14,391 nt of DNA, from assembly GCA_949450265.1 (NCBI GenBank), contig CASTMW010000031.1, positions 1-14,391 of the forward strand. Reading direction: 5' to 3'. Every line of letters begins with the position of its first letter. Positions within the stretch are counted from its first letter, which is position 1. The position numbers and the translations under genes were made by a program. The notes under the pieces are model-generated. The model was given only the letters and a program-made list of their open reading frames with translations. It made no database searches and was not told where the DNA came from. Positions 6,612 to 13,362 of the stretch are shown here, piece by piece. Origin of the DNA: an uncultured Eggerthellaceae bacterium. Its GTDB lineage: Bacteria > Actinomycetota > Coriobacteriia > Coriobacteriales > Eggerthellaceae.

Positions 6612-9272
6612 CTACTTCGCTACGATGTTCACCAGGCGCCCGGGCACGTATATCTGCTTCACGATGGTCTTCCCCGCAAGCTGCGCCTCCACAGCTTCCT
6701 TGGCGGCCGCCACCGCCGCATCCTCGTCGGCATCCGCCGCCACCATGATGCGCGCCTTCACCTTGCCCGACAGCTGCACGGCTATCTCTACCTCGTCAGC
6801 CTTGGCCTGTTCAGGGTCATATTCGGGCCACGGCTGCTCGTGCACCGACCCGCTCTGACCAAGCACGGTCTGCCACAGCTCGTCAGCCATATGCGGCGCG
6901 ATGGGCGCGATCAGCTTCACCAGCGTTTCGGCCACATCTTGGCACAGCGGGCCCCCGGTCTGGCACGCCATGCGGTGATCCGCCGGACGCAGCCGCAGGA
7001 ACGAGGCCACCGCATTGGTCAGCTCCATGATGGCCGCCAGCGCCGTGTTGAAGTTGTTACGGTCGAAGTCGTCCGTCACCTTGCCCACCACGCGATGACG
7101 CTCGCGCTTCATGGCCATGGCCAGCGTGTGAACATCCGACGCATCGGCCTGCGGGTCGAACAGCGTATCGTCGCCCGCTTTGCCCACCAGGTCATGTACG
7201 ATGCGCCACACCCGATTCAGGAACTTCATCATGCTGGGCACGATATCGTCGTTCCACAGCTTCTCTTTGTCGGGCGGCCCCATGAACAGCATGGCCGCGC
7301 GCACCGCATCGGCGCCGTAGTCCTGGATCATCTCTTCGGGGCTGACCACGTTGCCCTTTGACTTGCTCATCACCTCACCATGCGCATCTAGCACCATGCC
7401 CTGGCAGAGCAGATTGGTGAACGGCTCGTCGAAATCCAGCATGCCCGCATCACGCAGCACCTTCGTGAAGAACCGGCTGTACAGCAGATGCAGGATGGCG
7501 TGTTCAATGCCGCCGATGTATTGGTCCACCGGCATCCATGCGTTCACGCGGTCGCTGGCGAACGGCGCATGCACGTTGTGCGGATCGCAATAGCGCATGT
7601 AATACCAGCTCGAACAGGTGAACGTGTCCATAGTGTCGGTCTCACGCTTAGCCGGGCCGCCGCACACCGGGCAGGTGGTGTTCGCGAAACCCGCATGCGT
7701 GGCCAGCGTCTCGCCCGCTGCAAGGTCGATATCCTCCGGCAGGCGAACGGGGAGGTCCTCTTCGGGAACCGGCACCACGCCGCACTGAGGGCAGTGGATG
7801 GCCGGGATAGGGTTGCCCCAATAACGCTGGCGGCTGATGAGCCAATCGCGCAGGCGATATTCGGTAGTACGCTTGCCCGTGCCTGCCGCTTCCAGCGCCG
7901 CCACGATGGCAGCTTCGGCCGGAGAATGCTTGCCGCCCTTCATACCCGTGTACGGCCCGCTTTGCACCAGCACGCCTTCGGCGCCGTACGCCTCTGTCCA
8001 GTCGACCTGAGTGACCACACGGCCTTGCTGGTCCTTCAACTGCTCGTAGAGCGGGTCGTCCTCGCTCAGGATGATGGGGATGATGGGCAGGTCGTACTTC
8101 CGCGCGAAATCGAAGTCGCGCTGATCGCCGCACGGCACCGCCATGACCGCACCGGTGCCGTAGTCGGCCACCACGTAATCGGCCACCCATACGGGCACCT
8201 GCTCGCCGTTCACCGGGTTCACCACATACCGCCCCGTGAAGATGCCGTGCTTCTCGCGATCGCCCTGCGCGCGCTCCACTGCGCTCACCTTGCGCGCCTC
8301 TTCGGCGAATGCGAGCACATCAGCTTCGTTCGGCGTGCCCGCCACCAGCGCTGCCAGCCCCTCGTATTCCGGACCCACCACGAAGAACGAGCACCCGAAC
8401 AGCGTATCGGCCCGCGTTGTGAATACGGTGATGACCTCTCGATCGCTGTTGGTGCCGCTGGCTTGAGGCCCTGAGCCCGATTCTGCAGGACAAGAAATCG
8501 GTGGTACAACATCACCACCGATTTCGCAGTCCGAAGCCAATGGCGAACGGGTCTCTGCCAGCGGCACCAGAGCGAAGTCCACGTTCGCACCTTCGGACTT
8601 CCCGATCCAGTTCGCCTGCTGCTGCTTCACGTTCTCGGGCCAACCGGTCAGCTGATCCAGATCGGCCAGCAGCTCTTCGGCATAATCGGTGATCTTGTAG
8701 TACCACTGCGTCAGGTCGCGCTTCTGCACTTCCGAATCGCAGCGCCAGCAACGCCCGTCGATCACCTGCTCGTTGGCAAGCACCGTGCCGCAATCGTCGC
8801 ACCAGTTCACCGGGCTGTTGCGTCGCTCCACCAGACCGCGACGCCAGAACTCCAGGAAGATCCATTGGCCCCAGCGGTAGTATTCCGGGTCGCACGCCAC
8901 CACGGTGCGATCCCAGTCGTAGCTATAGCCCATGCGCTTGAACGATGCACGCTGCGTGTCGATATTATCGTAGGTCCACTTCGCCGGATGCGAATGGTGC
9001 TTGATGGCCGCGTTCTCGGCCGGCAGTCCGAAAGCGTCCCACCCCATGGGATGCAGCACGTTGAACCCGCGCATGCGGGAATAGCGCGCCACCACGTCGC
9101 CGTAGGTGTAGTTGCTCACGTGCCCCATATGGATGTCACCCGACGGGTACGGGAACATCTCCAACACGTACTTGCGCGGCTTGTCCGACGTCTCATCAAC
9201 CGTGTACAGGCCGCTCTCCTGCCATTGCAGTTGCAGGCGCGGCTCTATCTCGTGCGGGTCATAGGCTTTCAT
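6612..9272 (-). CDS. leuS: Leucyl-tRNA synthetase with an in-frame palindromic insertion
   Basis: An 886-residue class I synthetase that charges tRNA-Leu in the cytoplasm. Seen: MFPYPSGDIHMGH (HIGH equivalent, HMGH at 48-51), zinc-type cysteines CDDC (158-161) and CWRC (175-178), the CP1 editing domain opening at FTTRADTLFG (284-293) with GTGAVMAVP and QRDFDFA further on, TFTCSSWYYMRY, and VMSKSK (KMSKS equivalent, MSKSK at 635-639), then an anticodon-binding C-terminus. ATG 9272 has GAAGGA 5 nt upstream (9278-9283). Residues about 235-274 lack any counterpart I recognise and are encoded by a 120-bp palindrome. In the editing site Pro of TTRPDT is Ala, and the usual His before Asp-x-Arg-Asp is Gly. 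The stop is TAG, and no terminator follows before the lipid kinase gene. Confidence 0.97.
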   Translation of the reverse strand: MKAYDPHEIEPRLQLQWQESGLYTVDETSDKPRKYVLEMFPYPSGDIHMGHVSNYTYGDVVARYSRMRGFNVLHPMGWDAFGLPAENAAIKHHSHPAKWTYDNIDTQRASFKRMGYSYDWDRTVVACDPEYYRWGQWIFLEFWRRGLVERRNSPVNWCDDCGTVLANEQVIDGRCWRCDSEVQKRDLTQWYYKITDYAEELLADLDQLTGWPENVKQQQANWIGKSEGANVDFALVPLAETRSPLASDCEIGGDVVPPISCPAESGSGPQASGTNSDREVITVFTTRADTLFGCSFFVVGPEYEGLAALVAGTPNEADVLAFAEEARKVSAVERAQGDREKHGIFTGRYVVNPVNGEQVPVWVADYVVADYGTGAVMAVPCGDQRDFDFARKYDLPIIPIILSEDDPLYEQLKDQQGRVVTQVDWTEAYGAEGVLVQSGPYTGMKGGKHSPAEAAIVAALEAAGTGKRTTEYRLRDWLISRQRYWGNPIPAIHCPQCGVVPVPEEDLPVRLPEDIDLAAGETLATHAGFANTTCPVCGGPAKRETDTMDTFTCSSWYYMRYCDPHNVHAPFASDRVNAWMPVDQYIGGIEHAILHLLYSRFFTKVLRDAGMLDFDEPFTNLLCQGMVLDAHGEVMSKSKGNVVSPEEMIQDYGADAVRAAMLFMGPPDKEKLWNDDIVPSMMKFLNRVWRIVHDLVGKAGDDTLFDPQADASDVHTLAMAMKRERHRVVGKVTDDFDRNNFNTALAAIMELTNAVASFLRLRPADHRMACQTGGPLCQDVAETLVKLIAPIAPHMADELWQTVLGQSGSVHEQPWPEYDPEQAKADEVEIAVQLSGKVKARIMVAADADEDAAVAAAKEAVEAQLAGKTIVKQIYVPGRLVNIVAK
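8450..8569. repeat. 120-bp imperfect palindromic element inside leuS
   Basis: Two 56-nt arms flank an 8-nt loop (8506-8513). The outer 13 positions pair perfectly, TGGTGCCGCTGGC (8450-8462) with GCCAGCGGCACCA (8557-8569). The inner 12 also pair perfectly, GAAATCGGTGGT (8494-8505) with ACCACCGATTTC (8514-8525). The middle 31 positions pair partly, including GGAC (8488-8491) with GTCC (8529-8532). The length is exactly 40 codons and the frame stays open. The encoded residues (about 235-274 of LeuRS) fall between FAL and the editing-domain start, where other LeuRS proteins have a short link. Symmetry over the whole insert suggests a small mobile palindrome, not a protein-level loop. No second copy was found in the window. 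Confidence 0.8.
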
Positions 9273-9317
9273 GTGGGTCCTTCGGGTTCTTCGAATGCGG
9301 GTCCAATCCTAGCGGAT

Positions 9318-9323
9318 ATTATA
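9318..9323 (-). promoter_or_regulatory. Proximal leuS promoter, -10 element
   Basis: Read on the minus strand this is a perfect TATAAT, about 45 nt before the leuS ATG. The region 17 bp upstream has only a poor -35 match (CAGCCT). That -35 region overlaps a perfect 6-bp hairpin, CTGCCG (9344-9349) with CGGCAG (9355-9360), which could be an operator. The transcript would have a leader of roughly 40 nt. Confidence 0.45.
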
Positions 9324-9413
9324 GCGACAGTGGCGTGCCAAGGCTGCCGCACGACGGCAGGATGCGCCCAGAAGAAGCCGCCAGGATATACTGCACGCAC
9401 TCACCTGATACAA

Positions 9414-9442
9414 AATGACCCCGGTGCAATACCGAGGCCATT
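9414..9442 (-). terminator. Terminator-like hairpin upstream of leuS, possible attenuator
   Basis: Two 12-nt arms, AATGACCCCGGT (9414-9425) and ACCGAGGCCATT (9431-9442), pair at ten of twelve positions around a 5-nt loop. On the minus strand the stem is followed by TTGTAT, and the run ATTTTGTAT makes a modest U-tract, so the orientation fits a transcript heading toward leuS. Upstream on the same strand a 36-codon open frame (9511 to 9401) holds three adjacent Leu codons, CTT CTC TTA, just before the hairpin. It runs through the stem and has no clear ribosome site, so attenuation is only a possibility. A stop for antisense transcripts is an alternative. Confidence 0.35.
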
Positions 9443-9555
9443 CTGTAAGAGAAGTTGCTGCCTGGGCCGCTTATCACTGGGCTGGTACCTCTGATAGGAT
9501 GAATCTAACATAATGAATGTGGAATGCCCTTAGATCTTGCAAGGAGCGCCAGGAT

Positions 9556-10152
9556 ATGAACTTCCACGATGCACGTTTCAAAGCCGCCTACGGCACGGCA
9601 GCACAGCTGCCCGAGAGCACATTGCCCGAAGTGGCGTTCGCGGGACGCTCGAACGTGGGCAAGTCGTCGCTGCTGAACCGTCTGATGTTCCGCAAGGGCT
9701 TGGCGAAGGTCTCCGGCACGCCCGGCAAGACCGCCACCGTGAACTTCTACGATGTTGACGGCGTGGACCTGGTGGACCTGCCTGGCTACGGATACGCCAA
9801 GCGATCGAAGGCGGAACTGCAACGCTGGTCGGAGCTGATCGGCGGCTACTTCGACCAAGACCGCCTGTTCGCCTTGGTGGTCAGCCTGATAGACATTCGC
9901 CACGATCCTAGCGCGCTGGACCATGACATGGTGACCTTCCTTACGGAAAGCGGACTGCCCTTCGCCATAGCGCTGACGAAGGCGGACAAGCTGAGCCGTC
10001 AGAAATCCCTGAGCCAAGCGGCGGCCATCAAGCGACAGTTGAAGTTGCCGAAGGGGACACCGATGATCGTGACCAGCTCGTCCGAGGGCACGGGCATAGA
10101 CGAATTGCGCAAACTCATTCGCCAACATGTCGAAGAGGTGGAAGCTGAGTGA
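9556..10152 (+). CDS. yihA: Ribosome biogenesis GTP-binding protein YihA/YsxC (EngB)
   Basis: A 198-residue TRAFAC-class GTPase needed for large-subunit assembly. All G motifs are visible: G1 GRSNVGKSS (30-38), G2 around GTPGKT (54-59), G3 DLPGYGYAKR (74-83), G4 TKADK (141-145), and G5-like SSSEGTGI. ATG 9556 was chosen because homologues start a few residues before the F-x-x-A element and AAGGAG (9541-9546) lies 9 nt upstream; ATG 9517 in the same frame has no ribosome site. It is divergent from leuS and convergent with the surface-protein gene. No good promoter pair could be assigned; CATAAT at 9509-9514 is a possible -10. No clear terminator follows. Confidence 0.95.
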   Translation: MNFHDARFKAAYGTAAQLPESTLPEVAFAGRSNVGKSSLLNRLMFRKGLAKVSGTPGKTATVNFYDVDGVDLVDLPGYGYAKRSKAELQRWSELIGGYFDQDRLFALVVSLIDIRHDPSALDHDMVTFLTESGLPFAIALTKADKLSRQKSLSQAAAIKRQLKLPKGTPMIVTSSSEGTGIDELRKLIRQHVEEVEAE

Positions 10153-10184
10153 TACGGAATGATGCGAGCGCTTTGGAGGCGTGC

Positions 10185-10222
10185 GTATCTTGGTGCAGCT
10201 TGTGTATCTTAGTGCGACTTGT
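10185..10222. repeat. Two-copy 19-bp tandem duplication over a gene end
   Basis: Positions 10185-10203 and 10204-10222 are adjacent 19-bp copies that match at 16 of 19 positions (GTATCTTGGTGCAGCTTGT versus GTATCTTAGTGCGACTTGT). The stop codon of the minus-strand surface protein (10209-10211) lies in the second copy, created by one of the differences. It may have moved the stop and trimmed or extended the cytoplasmic tail. Confidence 0.6.
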
Positions 10223-10586
10223 GGCCGTGGCCCTTGTGCCGTAACTGTCTGATGCACACTGCGATGACCGCCACTGCCAGCACACAGATGGCGATGCCCG
10301 CTGCCGTGGCTGACTGCGACTGGTCGGAGGTGGGCGCGATGGACGAACCGCGTTGCACGGCCGTGGATGACATGGATGGCGGAGCTTCTTCGCCGTCGAT
10401 CTGATTCGGGCGCTTCACCACGCGTGAACGGTCCAACTGCGTGGCCGTGTTGATGATGGTCACGTTGTCGGCAGGGTCCATGGTACGCAACGCCAACGGA
10501 TGGATGGGCGTGCGGTTGTCCTTGGGCTCTTCGCCATCTTGCGAACCGCTGCCATTGCCGGAACCGTTCCCCGTACCATCATCGGG
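10209..10586 (-). pseudogene. Out-of-frame C-terminal part of the surface protein: linker, membrane anchor and His-rich tail
   Basis: Read from 10586 in the frame ending at 10209, this gives 125 residues. It opens with a Gly/Asn/Ser/Asp-rich linker (PDDGTGNGSGNGSGSQDGEE), continues with a polar segment containing ADNVTIINTATQLDRSRVVK, and ends with a membrane helix (AAGIAICVLAVAVIAVCI) and the tail RQLRHKGHGHKSH. It completes the secreted protein upstream, which otherwise lacks an anchor. The shift is at the GGG 10584-10586 (CCC on the coding strand): one more C would give Asp-Pro-His-Pro-Asp-Asp and one continuous frame of about 466 codons. No LPXTG-type sorting motif is present. Confidence 0.75.
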
Positions 10587-11608
10587 TGAGGATCCTGATC
10601 ATCACCGCCAGGCGTGGTGGACGGGTCGTCAGGTTCGCTAGGAACCTTCACTCCGCGTGGCGCGATGGTGCCCTTGATGAGCAGCGACGGTTCGCGCACT
10701 GGCTCCACCGCCGCGGTCCTGCTCGCGCGCATCATGAGGGACTGCGGCTGCATGATGATCTGCGGCGTTGCAACCGCGGCCATGGCCGCTGCCGATGTTG
10801 CGGATTCCACGGCATCGGCGGGCGACGGCAACGGCTCTTCCGCGGTAAGGAACACCGGGCACGCGAACGATCCCGCCTCTTCCTCGGTGGGCAGGACCAC
10901 CTCGGGCTCGCCTATCTCGTGGCTGAATCCTTCGGGGACCATGGGCGCCAGCTTGGCCGCCACCCATATCTTGACGCTTGCCTTCACCGCTTCCTCATCG
11001 GTGGTGTCAATGTCGTCCAGATCATCTTGGTCGACCGTCCACGAATCGGGATCGGCCACGATCTGCGCAGCGATGGCCTCTTCTATCTCCTTCGCCACCT
11101 GCTGTTCGGGCGTAGGCGTGGGCTGCGGCGCCACATAGGGCGCCGGAACGATGGTGCCGCCGATGGGCACGTGCTTCGACGTCCAACCGAGGGGGCTGCG
11201 CGTGATCTCCACTTCTGCGTTGAAACTTCCCTGGATGCCCTCTGGCAACTCGGCCGTGCCGTCAACGGCCGCAACGAAGTCGGCTGCGTCCAGCTTCACA
11301 TGCAGAATGACGTCCGGCAGCTCCATGGCTTCCAAACGCGCTTCCAGCCAGGCGCGCAAGGTCTCAACATCGGTGACGGCGTCCGACCCGACCGTCCAAT
11401 CCTGCTGCTCTATCATGACGCCCGCATGCTCGATGGGCTCTAGATAATCCCAGTCGGTGGGCTCGGCATCATAGCTGGGAGAACTTGGCGCGCTGGGCGA
11501 CCAGGAATGCGACCAGGCGAACGCTTGCACAGGCGACATGGACAGCACAAGAGCACCAGCCGCAACGATGGCGGTCAGCTTCCTGGATATGTTCGCGCGT
11601 CCCCTCAA
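10460..11608 (-). CDS. Secreted cell-surface protein with two internal repeats, frameshifted near its C-terminus
   Basis: Function not recognised. Residues 1-31 form a signal peptide: basic MRGRANISRK, a hydrophobic core to about residue 24, and a likely cleavage after AFA. The start is a TTG (11606-11608) with GGGAG only 3 nt upstream, 11 nt after the guaB stop, so the exact start is uncertain. Residues ~71-136 and ~190-255 look like two diverged copies of one domain: each opens with WTV, has an acidic stretch, a helix with WLEARL or WVAAKL, and ends in GSF plus a beta-like strand. A Pro/Thr linker separates them. The last ~40 residues after DPHP are out-of-frame sequence; the natural end continues in another frame to 10209. 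Probably an envelope protein, co-transcribed with guaB or fortuitously downstream of it. Confidence 0.7.
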   Translation of the reverse strand: MRGRANISRKLTAIVAAGALVLSMSPVQAFAWSHSWSPSAPSSPSYDAEPTDWDYLEPIEHAGVMIEQQDWTVGSDAVTDVETLRAWLEARLEAMELPDVILHVKLDAADFVAAVDGTAELPEGIQGSFNAEVEITRSPLGWTSKHVPIGGTIVPAPYVAPQPTPTPEQQVAKEIEEAIAAQIVADPDSWTVDQDDLDDIDTTDEEAVKASVKIWVAAKLAPMVPEGFSHEIGEPEVVLPTEEEAGSFACPVFLTAEEPLPSPADAVESATSAAAMAAVATPQIIMQPQSLMMRASRTAAVEPVREPSLLIKGTIAPRGVKVPSEPDDPSTTPGGDDQDPHPMMVRGTVPAMAAVRKMAKSPRTTARPSIRWRCVPWTLPTT

Positions 11609-11619
11609 GCGCTCCCTAC

Positions 11620-13146
11620 CTATCGCATGCTGGCACTGCTCGCATACGTGTTCTTGTCGCGCAGCATGACGTCGTGTGCGCCACCTTCCACGATGGAAGT
11701 AGCGCTGACCACGGTCAGCTTCGCCTTATCCTGCAATTCAGGGATGGTCAGCGCACCGCAGTTGCACATGGTGCTCTTCACCTTGGAGAGCGTGAGCGCT
11801 ACATTGTCCTTCAGCGCACCGGCGTAAGGCACGTAGCTGTCCACGCCTTCTTCGAACGACATGCCCTTCTTGTTGCCGCCCAGGTCGTAGCGCTGCCAGT
11901 TGCGCGCACGGGCTGACCCTTCGCCCCAGTATTCCTTCATGTAGCTGCCGTTCACCATGACCTTGTTCGACGGGCTTTCGTCGAAGCGGGCGAAATAGCG
12001 ACCCAGCATGACGAAGTCGGCCCCCATGGCAAGCGCTAGGCTGATGTGATGGTCGTAGACGATGCCGCCATCCGAGCAGATGGGGATGTACACGCCCGTT
12101 TCCTCGTACCATTCGTCGCGCGCCTTCGCCACTTCGATGACCGCCGTGGCCTGGCCGCGCCCGATGCCCTTCGTTTCACGCGTGATGCAGATGGAGCCGC
12201 CGCCGATGCCGATCTTGATGAAGTCGGCGCCGCATTCGGCCAGGAAGCGGAACCCTTCGCGGTCAACCACATTGCCCGCGCCCACCTTCACCGTATCGCC
12301 GTAGTGCTGACGGATCCATTCGATGGTGAACTTCTGCCAGTCGGAGTAGCCCTCGGACGAGTCGATGCACAGCACGTCCACGCCCGCTTCCACCAGTGCT
12401 GGCACGCGCTCGGCGTAGTCGCGCGTATTGATGCCCGCACCCACCATGTAGCGCTTGTGCGCGTCCAGCATCTCGTCGGGGTTGCTCTTGTGCGAATCGT
12501 AGTCCTTGCGGAACACCAGCGCCACCAGGTCGTCGGCGTCGTTGACGATGGGCAGGCAGTTCAGCTTGTTGTCCCAGATGATGTCGTTGGCATCCTTGAG
12601 CGAGGTATCAGCAGGCGCCACCACCAAACGCTCGCGCGGCGTCATGAAGTCCGCCACTTTCTCGGTCAGGTCCATGCGGCTGACGCGGTAGTCGCGGCTG
12701 GTCACGATACCCAGCAGCTTGCCGTGCGGGCGGCCGTCCTGCGTGACCGGCATAGTGGAGAAGCCATGCTCTTCCTTCAAGCGCACCACATCGGCCAGCG
12801 TCATGTCGGGCGAGAGGTTCACGTCGCTTTCCACGAACCCTGCCTTGTAATCCTTCACGCGCTGCACCATGGCCGCTTCATCTTCGATGCTCTGGGAGCC
12901 GTAGATGAACGACAGGCCGCCTTCCGTGGCCAGCGCCACCGCCATGCGATCGTCGGAGACCGACTGCATGATGGCGCTGATCATGGGGATGCTGAGCGAG
13001 ATGGGGCATTCTTCTTGGCCCTTGCGATACTTCACCAAGGGAGTCCTCAGCGACACATCGGCGGGGATGCAGTCGCTCCCCGAGTATCCAGGCACCAGAA
13101 GATACTCGTTGAACGTGCGCGAGGGTTCCTCGAAGTAAAACGCCAT
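11620..13146 (-). CDS. guaB: Inosine-5'-monophosphate dehydrogenase
   Basis: A 508-residue IMPDH that oxidises IMP to XMP with NAD+, the committed step of GMP synthesis. The barrel is interrupted by two CBS domains (about residues 113-225; TSRDYRV, FMTPRERL, NCLPIVNDADD). The catalytic loop is GIGGGSICITRE with Cys320; IMP phosphate is held by CSDGGI (357-362). The flap contains NWQRYDLGG with Arg419-Tyr420, then EGVDSYVPY, as in the T. foetus enzyme (Cys319, Arg418-Tyr419), so it belongs to that clade and not the E. coli/human type with GRVPYKG. ATG 13146 has a perfect AAGGAGG (13151-13157) 4 nt upstream. It stops 11 nt before the surface-protein start. Two 11-bp repeats and an 11-mer array lie upstream of its promoter. 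Confidence 0.97.
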   Translation of the reverse strand: MAFYFEEPSRTFNEYLLVPGYSGSDCIPADVSLRTPLVKYRKGQEECPISLSIPMISAIMQSVSDDRMAVALATEGGLSFIYGSQSIEDEAAMVQRVKDYKAGFVESDVNLSPDMTLADVVRLKEEHGFSTMPVTQDGRPHGKLLGIVTSRDYRVSRMDLTEKVADFMTPRERLVVAPADTSLKDANDIIWDNKLNCLPIVNDADDLVALVFRKDYDSHKSNPDEMLDAHKRYMVGAGINTRDYAERVPALVEAGVDVLCIDSSEGYSDWQKFTIEWIRQHYGDTVKVGAGNVVDREGFRFLAECGADFIKIGIGGGSICITRETKGIGRGQATAVIEVAKARDEWYEETGVYIPICSDGGIVYDHHISLALAMGADFVMLGRYFARFDESPSNKVMVNGSYMKEYWGEGSARARNWQRYDLGGNKKGMSFEEGVDSYVPYAGALKDNVALTLSKVKSTMCNCGALTIPELQDKAKLTVVSATSIVEGGAHDVMLRDKNTYASSASMR

Positions 13147-13177
13147 GGTGCCTCCTTAATGCAAGTTGAATCACTCT

Positions 13178-13183
13178 ATTATA
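13178..13183 (-). promoter_or_regulatory. guaB promoter, -10 element
   Basis: On the minus strand this is a perfect TATAAT, giving a leader of about 25 nt that contains the guaB Shine-Dalgarno. No good -35 is found 16-18 bp upstream. A second -10-like TATAAA lies at 13199-13204, with TTGTAA (13224-13229) 19 bp further up. The weak -35 and the repeats just upstream would suit an activator-dependent promoter. Confidence 0.5.
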
Positions 13184-13207
13184 AGGCGTAGAACGCTCTT
13201 TATACGC

Positions 13208-13229
13208 GAGAGTTACAAGAGAGTTACAA
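13208..13229. repeat. Perfect 11-bp tandem repeat next to the guaB promoter
   Basis: GAGAGTTACAA occurs twice without a gap (13208-13218 and 13219-13229). The copies start 11 bp apart, about one helical turn, 25-46 bp upstream of the guaB -10 box, and read TTGTAACTCTC toward guaB. The position fits an operator or activator site; the protein is unknown. Confidence 0.7.
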
Positions 13230-13242
13230 CTTGCCTGTCAGC

Positions 13243-13362
13243 TTATCTGCAGGCGCTCGCGGGGTATTCGCGATCTATCCACGATCCACTCGCGGCCTAT
13301 CAGCAGCCCATCTGCAGCGCACCTGCGGCCTATCCGCAACCTATCCGCCCGTTATCCACCCA
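13243..13362. repeat. Degenerate 11-bp tandem array upstream of guaB, DnaA-box-like units
   Basis: About eleven units of roughly CTATCYGCRGC start at 13243, 13254, 13264, 13275, 13286, 13297, 13308, 13319, 13330, 13341 and 13352; all are 11 bp except the second (10 bp). Examples: CTATCCACGAT, CTATCAGCAGC, CTATCCGCAAC, TTATCCACCCA. Position 8 is C in every unit and position 3 is A in all but one. The last unit matches the DnaA box TTATCCACA at eight of nine bases and supplies the stop codon of the peptidase gene. Eleven is not a multiple of three and no plausible gene covers it. Either an old tandem expansion or a helix-phased protein-binding array. Confidence 0.75.

Noticed and set aside
7488..8474. 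328-codon open frame antisense to leuS, and a 350-codon one at 6309-7361
   Set aside because: Both are complements of LeuRS or the lipid kinase, without recognisable domains or ribosome sites.
9401..9500. T-box riboswitch upstream of leuS
   Set aside because: No conserved T-box UGGNACCGCG and no Stem I-like elements on the leuS strand; the GGTACC at 9484-9489 is not in a matching context.
10151..10189. Terminator after yihA from GATACG/CGTATC inverted repeat
   Set aside because: The arms are six bases with a 27-nt loop and only TT follows; too weak to call.
12046..13191. 381-codon open frame antisense to guaB
   Set aside because: Rich in His, Arg and Val as expected from the complement of GC-rich coding DNA; guaB is certain on the other strand.
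13243..13362. Chromosomal origin or CRISPR array
   Set aside because: Units are 11 bp with no spacers, so not CRISPR. dnaA, dnaN or other origin neighbours are absent and there is no AT-rich unwinding stretch.
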